Positions 1 through 5,212 of a stretch of 5,415 bases of DNA are shown piece by piece; the first letter of the stretch is position 1, and each line of letters opens with the position of its first letter. Both the position numbers and the translations under genes were made by a program. The notes under the pieces are model-generated. The model was given only the letters and a program-made list of their open reading frames with translations, was not told where the DNA came from and did not search any database. The stretch is from Polaribacter sp. Lineage in GTDB: Bacteria; Bacteroidota; Bacteroidia; Flavobacteriales; Flavobacteriaceae. The stretch spans positions 1 through 5,415 of the forward strand of contig JANQTK010000262.1 in NCBI GenBank assembly GCA_030731695.1, in the 5' to 3' direction.

Positions 1-4
1 ATTA

Positions 5-586
5 ATGATCAAAAAGTTTTTTTTATATAGTGCAATCCTTTTTTTATTCGTTGGCGCCAATACTAGCAAAAACGAAATCGAAGAAACTGACACTGCATTT
101 CTTCGTGAAGTTTCCAAATTAAACATCCCCTATTTACAAAATAACTTTGTTGCTTTTAAAGAAGCTCTAGCTTATAAAGAGTCTAGAGGAAATTATACAA
201 TAGTAAATACTTTAGGATATTTAGGGAAATACCAATTTGGGAGAAATACATTAGGACGATTCAGAATCCATAATACTCGTGATTTTTTACAAAATCCTGA
301 ATTACAAGAAGAAGCATTTATTGCTTTGTGCGAAATCAACAAATGGATTTTGCGTAAAGATATCAATCGTTTTGTTGGAAAAAAAATCAATGGAATTGAA
401 ATTACTGAATCCGGAATTTTAGCAGCAGCACATTTAGCTGGTGCAGGAAATGTAAAAAAATTCCTAAGAAGCAATGGAACAAACTGTTTTTCAGATGCTT
501 ATGGAGCAAAACTTAGTACTTATTTAAGGAAATTTGCTGGCTATGATGTTTCTATCATTCAAGCAAATAGAAAAGCTCGCGTATAA
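5..586 (+). CDS. Secreted lysozyme/lytic transglycosylase-like protein
   Basis: This 193-residue protein is probably exported and acts on peptidoglycan; that role is inferred from fold-type motifs. Residues 1-18 look like a Sec signal peptide: MIKK, a hydrophobic stretch of Phe, Leu and Ile, then VGA with likely cleavage after Ala18. No lipobox Cys is present, so it should be periplasmic or secreted rather than a lipoprotein. The mature part has a pattern like soluble lytic transglycosylases: a Glu-Ser pair at 59-60 (YKESRGNY), where Glu59 would be the catalytic acid; GYLGKYQFG at 71-79, in the place of the usual G-x-MQ segment; and AAHLAGAGNV at 141-150, resembling the AYNAG motif. The match to classical SLT domains is loose, so substrate and activity are uncertain. 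The ATG lies four bases into the window, so its promoter is not visible. It converges with the methyltransferase gene, leaving one base between the stop codons. Confidence 0.72.
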   Translation: MIKKFFLYSAILFLFVGANTSKNEIEETDTAFLREVSKLNIPYLQNNFVAFKEALAYKESRGNYTIVNTLGYLGKYQFGRNTLGRFRIHNTRDFLQNPELQEEAFIALCEINKWILRKDINRFVGKKINGIEITESGILAAAHLAGAGNVKKFLRSNGTNCFSDAYGAKLSTYLRKFAGYDVSIIQANRKARV

Positions 587-587
587 T

Positions 588-604
588 TTATTCTTTTTGA
601 ATAA
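588..604. terminator. Weak hairpin at convergent gene ends (possible bidirectional terminator)
   Basis: A perfect 6-bp inverted repeat, TTATTC (588-593) and GAATAA (599-604), with a TTTTT loop, sits right at the facing stop codons of the transglycosylase-like gene and the methyltransferase gene. The stem is almost all A-T and no clean U-tract follows on either strand, so it is a poor intrinsic terminator by the usual rules. It is listed because only one base separates the two genes and no better candidate is visible. Confidence 0.2.
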
Positions 605-1295
605 TAAAAATAGTAGGTCTTTTGTGTAAATCAACAGATTGATTTTTCCATTCTTTTATAGACAACGTTTTAATAAATTCAGAATTTAGCGTGATATCAG
701 CTGCAATACAAAGTAGTGTATTTGGTGATAAGGTTGCTACTAATTCTGTAAACATTTTTTGATTCCTGTAAGGCGTTTCAATAAATATTTGCGACTGATT
801 TTTATCTTTCGAAAGTTTTTCAAGCTCTCTAATCGCAGATTTTCTCTCGTTATTATCTATTGGCAAATACCCGTTAAAAGCAAAGTTTTGACCATTGAAC
901 CCTGAACTCATCATGGCTAATAAAATAGAAGAAGGCCCAACCAAAGGAACCACTTGTACATTTTTTTGATGTGCTAGTTTCACAATAGTTGCTCCAGGAT
1001 CAGCAATTGCAGGTACACCAGCTTCAGAAAGCAAACCAACATTTATTCCTTGAGCACAAACATCTAAGTATTTTCTGGTTTCAGATTCTTCTACAAATTT
1101 ATCCAATAAAAAGATGCGTAGAGAAGGCTGTTTTTTTTCTGGACAAATTTGTTTGATGAATTTTCTGGCAGATTTTTCATTTTCAACAATATAATAATCA
1201 ATTTCTTCTATAACTCTTTTTACAGAAATTGGCATTACTTCCAAAGGTGCTGTTTCCCCTAAAGTCGTTGGAATTAAATACAGTTTGCCAATCAT
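588..1295 (-). CDS. RsmI-like SAM-dependent methyltransferase (tetrapyrrole methylase family)
   Basis: This 235-residue protein belongs to the TP_methylase fold that includes RsmI, which 2'-O-methylates C1402 of 16S rRNA using S-adenosylmethionine. Visible motifs are the N-terminal strand GKLYLIPTTLGE (3-14), the glycine-rich GLLSEAGVPAIADPG (87-101) matching the RsmI SDAGTPGISDPG-type loop, PLVGPSSILLAM (117-128), FNGYLP (140-145) and FIETPYRN (171-178). The N-terminus lacks the TPIGNLxD motif of true RsmI, so this is more likely the second, shorter RsmI-like paralogue found in Bacteroidetes; its target is uncertain. The start chosen is the ATG at 1295. It overlaps the TGA of the phosphatase gene as ATGA, suggesting translational coupling, and puts the GKLYLIPT strand at the N-terminus as in the family. 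A longer reading from 1325 would add ten residues encoded entirely within the phosphatase gene. It is the last gene of the dnaA-led block. Confidence 0.88.
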   Translation of the reverse strand: MIGKLYLIPTTLGETAPLEVMPISVKRVIEEIDYYIVENEKSARKFIKQICPEKKQPSLRIFLLDKFVEESETRKYLDVCAQGINVGLLSEAGVPAIADPGATIVKLAHQKNVQVVPLVGPSSILLAMMSSGFNGQNFAFNGYLPIDNNERKSAIRELEKLSKDKNQSQIFIETPYRNQKMFTELVATLSPNTLLCIAADITLNSEFIKTLSIKEWKNQSVDLHKRPTIFIIQKE

Positions 1296-1744
1296 AATGC
1301 ATATTTTTTTATGATAATTCCACAAGCTTCGTCCAACATTTGAAATACATTTTCAAATCCTTCATTTCCTCCATAATAAGGATCAGGGACTGAATTGTTT
1401 TTATTTGGTTGGATTTCATTGAGAATCAATTTTACTTTTTGCTTGTCTGAATTGTTTCTTGATAATTTTAAAATATCATGAAAGTTATTGTCATCCATTG
1501 CAAAAATAAGATCAAAATTATCAAAATCTTCTGGAGAAAATTTTCTCGCACGTTGATTGCTGATATCAATTCCGTACTTTTTTGCAACAATAATCGAACG
1601 TTCATCAGGTTGATTTCCAATATGATATGCAGCAGTTCCTGCAGAATCAACAAAACTATTTTGAGAAGTAATTTTTGATTTTAAAATACCTTCTGCTAAT
1701 GGTGAACGACATATATTCCCCAAACAAACCATCAGTATTTTCAT
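1292..1744 (-). CDS. Low-molecular-weight protein tyrosine phosphatase
   Basis: This 150-residue protein is a full-length, cytoplasmic member of the low-molecular-weight phosphotyrosine phosphatase family, which uses a cysteinyl-phosphate intermediate. The CX5R(S) P-loop is at the N-terminus: VCLGNICRS, with nucleophile Cys7, Arg13 and Ser14. The vicinal Cys12, seen in many members as a redox partner of the nucleophile, is also present. The general-acid loop DPYYGG is at 121-126, with Asp121 as proton donor and the tyrosine pair typical of the phosphatase branch. FVDSAGT (31-37) is another family-typical stretch. The ATG at 1744 lies 13 bp after the dnaA stop codon, and the TGA stop overlaps the methyltransferase start, so the gene is probably cotranscribed with both. 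The physiological substrate is unknown; tyrosine-phosphorylated capsule or polysaccharide proteins are usual targets for bacterial relatives. An arsenate reductase role is unlikely because the additional ArsC cysteines are missing. Confidence 0.93.
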   Translation of the reverse strand: MKILMVCLGNICRSPLAEGILKSKITSQNSFVDSAGTAAYHIGNQPDERSIIVAKKYGIDISNQRARKFSPEDFDNFDLIFAMDDNNFHDILKLSRNNSDKQKVKLILNEIQPNKNNSVPDPYYGGNEGFENVFQMLDEACGIIIKKYAL

Positions 1745-1757
1745 AATGAAACGATTT

Positions 1758-3185
1758 TTAGAAGGATAATTTCTTCATTAAATCATCCACATATTTTTTA
1801 AATTGCTTGTCAGTTTCTGTAAGATTATCCACTGTTTTACAAGCATGAAGTACTGTTGCGTGATCTCTATGGCCAATTTGACTTCCAATACTCGCCAAAG
1901 ATGCTTTTGTCAATCTTTTTGCAAAATACATTGCCAATTGACGCGCTTGCACCACATGACGTTTGCGAGTTTTAGATTGCAAAGTAGCAACATCCATATC
2001 AAAATATTTAGAAACTTCTTTCTGAATGAAATCAACAGACACTTCTTTTTTGGTGTTTTTTACAAATTTATCTACAATTTGTTTGGCTAGTTCTATCGAA
2101 AATTCTTTCTTATTAAAAGAAGCTTGTGCAATCATAGAAATAATTACACCTTCAAGCTCTCTGACATTTGATTTGATATTTTTAGCAATGTATGCCACAA
2201 TATCTTCTGGCATTTCAACACCATCTCTAAATAATTTATTTTGCAAAATTGATACTCTTGTTTCGTAATCTGGAGCTTGTAATTCAGCAGATAATCCCCA
2301 TTTGAAACGAGAAAGTAAACGTTGCTCAATATCTTGCATGTCAACAGGTGCTTTGTCCGAAGACAAAATTACCTGCTTCCCATTTTGATGTAAATGGTTA
2401 AAAATATGGAAAAATACATCCTGAGTTCCTGCTTTTCCGGAGAAAAACTGAACGTCATCAATAATTAACACATCAATCATTTGATAAAAATGAATAAAAT
2501 CATTTCTAGTATTTGATCTTACTGAATCAATGTATTGTTGTGAAAATTTTTCAGAAGAAATATATAAAACCGTTTTATCAGGATATTTATCTTTGATTTG
2601 AACACCAATTGCATGCACCAAATGTGTTTTTCCCAAACCTACTCCACCATAAATTAATAATGGATTAAAAGAAGTTCCTCCTGGTTTGTTAGAAACTGCC
2701 ATTCCTGCAGAACGTGCTAATCTGTTAGAATCACCTTCAACAAAATTGGCAAAATTATAATTTGGATTTAACTGAGATTCGATTTTAACTTTTTGTAATC
2801 CTGGAATAATAAACGGGTTTCTTAGTTCTCTTTTATCAGATTCTAATGAAACTGTTACATTTTGAGGTTTTAATGGATCTCTGTTAGAACTTGGTATTTT
2901 TACGATTTGAGGTCTATTGCTGCTGTAGCTGTTTTCCATTTTTACATCGTAAATCAATTTGGCGTCATTTCCTAATTGTCTTACCAATGCAACTCGTAAC
3001 AACTTGATGTAGTGTTCTTCTAACCATTCATAAAAGAATTTACTTGGCACTTGAATTGTCAATGCTTCTCCAGAAAGTTTTACCGGTTTTATAGGTTCAA
3101 ACCAAGTTTTGTAGGCTTGTGGTTTGATATTATCCTTGATAAAAGATAAGCATTCTGTCCAAACGGAATCAGCAGTGTAATTCAT
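1758..3185 (-). CDS. dnaA: Chromosomal replication initiator protein DnaA
   Basis: This 475-residue protein is complete and close to the usual DnaA length. It binds DnaA boxes at the origin, oligomerises with ATP, melts the AT-rich unwinding element and recruits the replicative helicase. Domain I spans roughly residues 1-82 (SVWTECLSFIK, then KTWFEPIKP and FFYEWLEEHY). A short variable linker, domain II, covers about 83-125. The AAA+ domain III follows, with Walker A GGVGLGKT (180-187), Walker B VLIIDDVQF (239-247), sensor 1 VILSSD (272-277), the arginine-finger box LLSRFKWGL (290-298, Arg293) and sensor 2 NVRELEGV (340-347, Arg342). Domain IV, from about 378, carries the helix-turn-helix and the signature IGHRDHATVLHA (437-448), which reads box DNA. 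The ATG at 3185 fits homologues. It leads a block with the phosphatase and methyltransferase and is transcribed away from the thioesterase gene. A DnaA-box match upstream suggests autoregulation. Confidence 0.99.
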   Translation of the reverse strand: MNYTADSVWTECLSFIKDNIKPQAYKTWFEPIKPVKLSGEALTIQVPSKFFYEWLEEHYIKLLRVALVRQLGNDAKLIYDVKMENSYSSNRPQIVKIPSSNRDPLKPQNVTVSLESDKRELRNPFIIPGLQKVKIESQLNPNYNFANFVEGDSNRLARSAGMAVSNKPGGTSFNPLLIYGGVGLGKTHLVHAIGVQIKDKYPDKTVLYISSEKFSQQYIDSVRSNTRNDFIHFYQMIDVLIIDDVQFFSGKAGTQDVFFHIFNHLHQNGKQVILSSDKAPVDMQDIEQRLLSRFKWGLSAELQAPDYETRVSILQNKLFRDGVEMPEDIVAYIAKNIKSNVRELEGVIISMIAQASFNKKEFSIELAKQIVDKFVKNTKKEVSVDFIQKEVSKYFDMDVATLQSKTRKRHVVQARQLAMYFAKRLTKASLASIGSQIGHRDHATVLHACKTVDNLTETDKQFKKYVDDLMKKLSF

Positions 3186-3218
3186 TTAATTGTGTTAGTA
3201 AAATTTGGTTATTAATTC

Positions 3219-3237
3219 GAAAAAACGAACTTTTTTC
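3219..3237. repeat. 7-bp inverted repeat in the presumed dnaA leader
   Basis: GAAAAAA (3219-3225) and TTTTTTC (3231-3237) are perfect inverted copies around the 5-base spacer CGAAC. The element lies 34-52 bases upstream of the dnaA ATG, so it probably falls in the 5' untranslated RNA. There it could form a weak A-U hairpin with a GUUCG loop. It may also be a protein site or simply chance in homopolymer-rich DNA. Confidence 0.3.
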
Positions 3238-3261
3238 TGCTTTTCATAGACTTTACAAAAG

Positions 3262-3270
3262 TGTGAATAA
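3262..3270 (-). promoter_or_regulatory. Putative DnaA box upstream of dnaA
   Basis: Read on the minus strand, these nine bases are TTATTCACA, a perfect match to the broad consensus TTWTNCACA. It lies 77 bases upstream of the dnaA start and partly overlaps the best -7-like element for dnaA (3256-3263). By analogy with other bacteria this would fit autorepression of dnaA by its own product. Only one box is seen in the spacer, so it does not by itself indicate an origin. Confidence 0.5.
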
Positions 3271-3353
3271 ATTTTAGTATAAAAAAATGAAATTGGGGTT
3301 GATTATTAGTTTTTTTTTACGTAGAATGCATCAAATTATATTGTTTAAATCTA

Positions 3354-3752
3354 TTGAAAAAATCATTAACAAAAACAAGAGTTCGCTACTCAGAAACCGA
3401 TCAAATGGGCGTTGTATATCATGGAAATTACGCACAATTTTTTGAATTAGGCAGAACTGAATGGTTACGAAAACTAGGTGTTACCTACAAAGATATGGAA
3501 ATCAGTGGGATAATGCTTCCTGTAATTTCTTTACATTGTCGTTTTATCAAATCCGCAAAATATGACGATATTTTAACGATAGAAACGATTTTAATTAAAA
3601 AACCAATGGTGAAAATTGAGTTTGATTACTCTATTACGAATCAAAATAAGGAATTGATTTGCACAGGAAACTCTGTTTTAGCATTTATGGATATGAAAAC
3701 GAACAAACCAACCAAATGCCCTGAGCATTTGTTAACAAGTTTAGGATTCTAA
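3354..3752 (+). CDS. Acyl-CoA thioesterase, YbgC/4HBT hot-dog family
   Basis: This 132-residue protein is full length for a single hot-dog-fold thioesterase of the 4-hydroxybenzoyl-CoA thioesterase/YbgC type, which hydrolyses acyl-CoA or acyl-ACP thioesters in the cytoplasm, usually as a tetramer. The N-terminal signature is clear: RVRYSETDQMGVVYHGNY (9-26), with candidate catalytic Asp16 and His23, followed by FFELGRTEWLR (29-39) on the long central helix. The remaining beta-strands (VKIEFDYSI, LICTGNSVLAFMD) fit the family. The start is TTG at 3354: the frame upstream reaches a stop at 3300-3302 with no other plausible start, and MKKSLTKTRVRYSETD has the normal family spacing to the active-site loop. 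An ATG at 3326 is out of frame. The gene is single, divergent from dnaA, and its last 12 bp overlap the end of the convergent YigZ-family gene. The natural substrate cannot be read from sequence. Confidence 0.93.
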   Translation: MKKSLTKTRVRYSETDQMGVVYHGNYAQFFELGRTEWLRKLGVTYKDMEISGIMLPVISLHCRFIKSAKYDDILTIETILIKKPMVKIEFDYSITNQNKELICTGNSVLAFMDMKTNKPTKCPEHLLTSLGF

Positions 3753-3770
3753 TTTTTTAATAGAAACTTG
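3736..3770. terminator. Inverted repeat spanning overlapping convergent stop codons
   Basis: CAAGTTT (3736-3742) and AAACTTG (3764-3770) form a perfect 7-bp inverted repeat with a 21-base spacer, centred on the overlap of the thioesterase and YigZ-family genes. An alternative inner stem, TTCTA (3747-3751) with TAGAA (3761-3765), would compete with it. The loop contains TTTTTT. These could help end transcription from both sides, but neither stem is strong or followed by a clean U-tract, and the bases are also constrained by coding. Confidence 0.2.
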
Positions 3771-4352
3771 GTACATTTCATCGAAAATTTGAAAAACTTT
3801 TAAGGCTTCTTTTTTTCTGACTGAAATTGTATATTCACAGAATACTTCTAACTTTTGATGTAATACCTGAACATCATGCTGTTTTAAAATGCGGGAAACT
3901 TTATTCATCAAATCATAATTAAAAGAAATTTTAAATTGTTCATTGACAGTTTTTTCAACAATTTCAGATATCTCTAAAGCAAGTTGTGCTGATGTTTTAT
4001 AAGCACTCATTAAACCGCCAACACCTAATTTTGTTCCACCAAAATAACGAACAGAAACCACTAAAATATTCGTAACATCAAAAGCCTGAATTTGACCATA
4101 AATAGGCATTCCTGCTGAATTACTGGGTTCACCATCATCAGAAACACGAAATCTTTTTTCCAAAAAACCTAATTGATATGCAAAACAAAAATGATTTGCA
4201 GTATGATGTTGCTTTTTTAAGTTTTCAAGAATGATTTTCACGTCATCTTCAGTTGAAATCGGAAAAGCATATCCAAAAAACTTACTACTTTTTTCTTTAA
4301 AAAGTGTTTCTAGTGATGGTTTTTCAATGGTTTTATACACATCTTCTATCAT
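3741..4352 (-). CDS. YigZ/IMPACT family protein
   Basis: This 203-residue protein has the two-domain layout of bacterial YigZ. An N-terminal IMPACT (UPF0029) domain covers about residues 15-125 and a C-terminal DUF1949-like ferredoxin-fold domain about 137-192. Signature segments are HFCFAYQLG (54-62), RVSDDGEPSNSAGMPIYGQI (69-88) and VVSVRYFGGTKLGVGGLM (98-115), which are the hallmark of the family. Eukaryotic IMPACT modulates the GCN1-GCN2 translation-stress pathway; the bacterial proteins are suspected nucleic-acid or ribosome-associated factors, but their biochemical role is not settled. The ATG at 4352 overlaps the TGA of the EamA gene as ATGA, which supports this start and suggests coupled translation. 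The gene ends 12 bp inside the convergent thioesterase gene and is the last of the HAD-EamA-YigZ block. Confidence 0.93.
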   Translation of the reverse strand: MIEDVYKTIEKPSLETLFKEKSSKFFGYAFPISTEDDVKIILENLKKQHHTANHFCFAYQLGFLEKRFRVSDDGEPSNSAGMPIYGQIQAFDVTNILVVSVRYFGGTKLGVGGLMSAYKTSAQLALEISEIVEKTVNEQFKISFNYDLMNKVSRILKQHDVQVLHQKLEVFCEYTISVRKKEALKVFQIFDEMYQVSIKKLES

Positions 4353-5212
4353 GATAAAGCAACAATTACAATTCCGAAAATAGCCAATGCAATTCCGATT
4401 TTATTTTTAAAAGAAAAATGTTCTTTAAATAAGATGACACCAAAAATTGTTGATAAAACCACAATCCCAACATTATTTATGGTGAACAACATCGAACTTT
4501 CAAAACCTTTTGTTTGTAGGGATTTTATCAAAAAAATAATTGAAAAATAATTCGGAATTCCTAAAAAAATTCCTGCAATTACATTTTTGATTCCAAATGG
4601 AGAAGGTTGTTTTATCTGTTGAATCAACAAAACTAAAAAACCAAAAAAAGCTGCAATTCCAAACAAACTTCCTGAAAAAATAGACACATCTTCTTGTGGT
4701 ACAAAGTTTATTTCCAAGTATTTTAGAACAGTATCAATGGTTCCAGAACCTACAAAAAGTAACACTGGAAACAGCAAAGTGCTTTTTTGTAAACTTGATT
4801 TTTCTTCCTTAAAAGATGCCAAATACACTGCAACTAAAGCAATGAGTATGCCTATAATTTTTACAAATGAAAAGGATTCATTGTACAAAAATATTCCAAA
4901 AAAAACAGGAATTACCACTGACATTTTACCTGCAACAGAAGCTACTGAAACTCCATTTTTTTGTGAAGTCATTGCCATTACAAAAAAGATAGCAACAAAT
5001 AAAATTCCTAAGAATATTGCTCCCAAAAACCAAGGTTGATTTGGAACTTCTGCAATGGAAAATGTGCTCTCTGAAAAGAGAAAACCAAGTGAAAAAGCGA
5101 TTATATAATTGACAACTATCGCTTTTAAAACATCAATTTTATAGATACCAAAAAACTTAAAAATGACAAATAATCCTGAAGAAAAAAGGATGCTTAACAG
5201 TAAGTAAATCAA
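4349..5212 (-). CDS. EamA/DMT-superfamily membrane transporter
   Basis: With the start chosen here this is a 287-residue inner-membrane protein with about ten hydrophobic segments, near residues 1-20, 29-48, 62-83, 90-110, 117-133, 146-165, 177-199, 208-230, 241-263 and 268-286. This is the tandem 5+5 helix arrangement of drug/metabolite transporters. Each half ends in the typical acidic turn before the last helix: LYNESFSFVKIIGI (109-122) and LFKEHFSFKNKIGI (261-274). The substrate is unknown; DMT relatives export amino acids, nucleotides or other metabolites. The start is a TTG at 5212 whose last two bases plus the next A form the TGA stop of the HAD gene (TTGA). This yields MIYLLLSILFSS, a typical N-terminus for the family. 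The longer reading from the ATG at 5275 adds 21 charged residues (MEFESCNRKRYR...) encoded entirely over the HAD gene in another frame, and is unlikely. The stop overlaps the YigZ start. Confidence 0.88.
   Translation of the reverse strand: MIYLLLSILFSSGLFVIFKFFGIYKIDVLKAIVVNYIIAFSLGFLFSESTFSIAEVPNQPWFLGAIFLGILFVAIFFVMAMTSQKNGVSVASVAGKMSVVIPVFFGIFLYNESFSFVKIIGILIALVAVYLASFKEEKSSLQKSTLLFPVLLFVGSGTIDTVLKYLEINFVPQEDVSIFSGSLFGIAAFFGFLVLLIQQIKQPSPFGIKNVIAGIFLGIPNYFSIIFLIKSLQTKGFESSMLFTINNVGIVVLSTIFGVILFKEHFSFKNKIGIALAIFGIVIVALS

Larger units (their letters stand above)
3186..3353. promoter_or_regulatory. Divergent control region between dnaA and the thioesterase gene
   Basis: This 168-bp spacer is the only sizeable non-coding stretch in the window and must hold the promoters of both divergent genes. 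It is very AT-rich, with homopolymer runs such as T9 at 3310-3318 and A7 at 3281-3287. I found no full match to the Bacteroidetes promoter pattern (TTG about 17-23 bases before TAnnTTTG) on either strand. The nearest -7-like element for dnaA is CACTTTTG on the minus strand (3263 to 3256), one base off consensus, but it has no well-placed TTG upstream. The region also contains a DnaA-box match and a small inverted repeat, listed separately. Confidence 0.6.

Noticed and set aside
193..474. Open frame on the minus strand within the transglycosylase-like gene
   Set aside because: It is opposite a gene with a signal peptide and recognisable motifs, and its own product resembles no family.
1296..1325. 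Ten-residue N-terminal extension of the methyltransferase
   Set aside because: It lies wholly in the phosphatase coding region, and the family begins at GKLYLIPT; the ATGA junction supports 1295.
1292..1744. Arsenate reductase (ArsC) instead of tyrosine phosphatase
   Set aside because: The DPYYGG acid loop is of phosphatase type and the extra redox cysteines of thioredoxin-coupled ArsC are absent.
1783..1833. Two near-matches to DnaA boxes (TCATCCACA at 1783, TTATCCACT at 1825) inside the 3' end of dnaA
   Set aside because: Each has one mismatch and both lie in conserved coding sequence, so chance is the simplest explanation.
1803..2268. Two plus-strand open frames opposite dnaA
   Set aside because: They mirror the highly conserved C-terminal part of dnaA and show no domain or signal.
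3186..3353. Chromosomal replication origin next to dnaA
   Set aside because: Only one convincing DnaA box and no cluster or repeated AT-rich 13-mers are visible; Bacteroidetes origins are often not beside dnaA. A genome-wide GC-skew plot would decide.
3326..3442. Small open frame starting at the ATG at 3326 ahead of the thioesterase
   Set aside because: It is out of frame with the thioesterase, overlaps it, and its 38-residue product shows no recognisable feature.
3729..3738. Perfect 10-bp palindrome TTGTTAACAA near the thioesterase 3' end
   Set aside because: It encodes Leu-Leu-Thr-Ser in frame and is expected by chance in DNA this AT-rich; no second copy was noticed.
4737..5039. Plus-strand open frame opposite the EamA gene
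   Set aside because: Its composition reflects the reverse complement of membrane-helix codons; no domain is visible.
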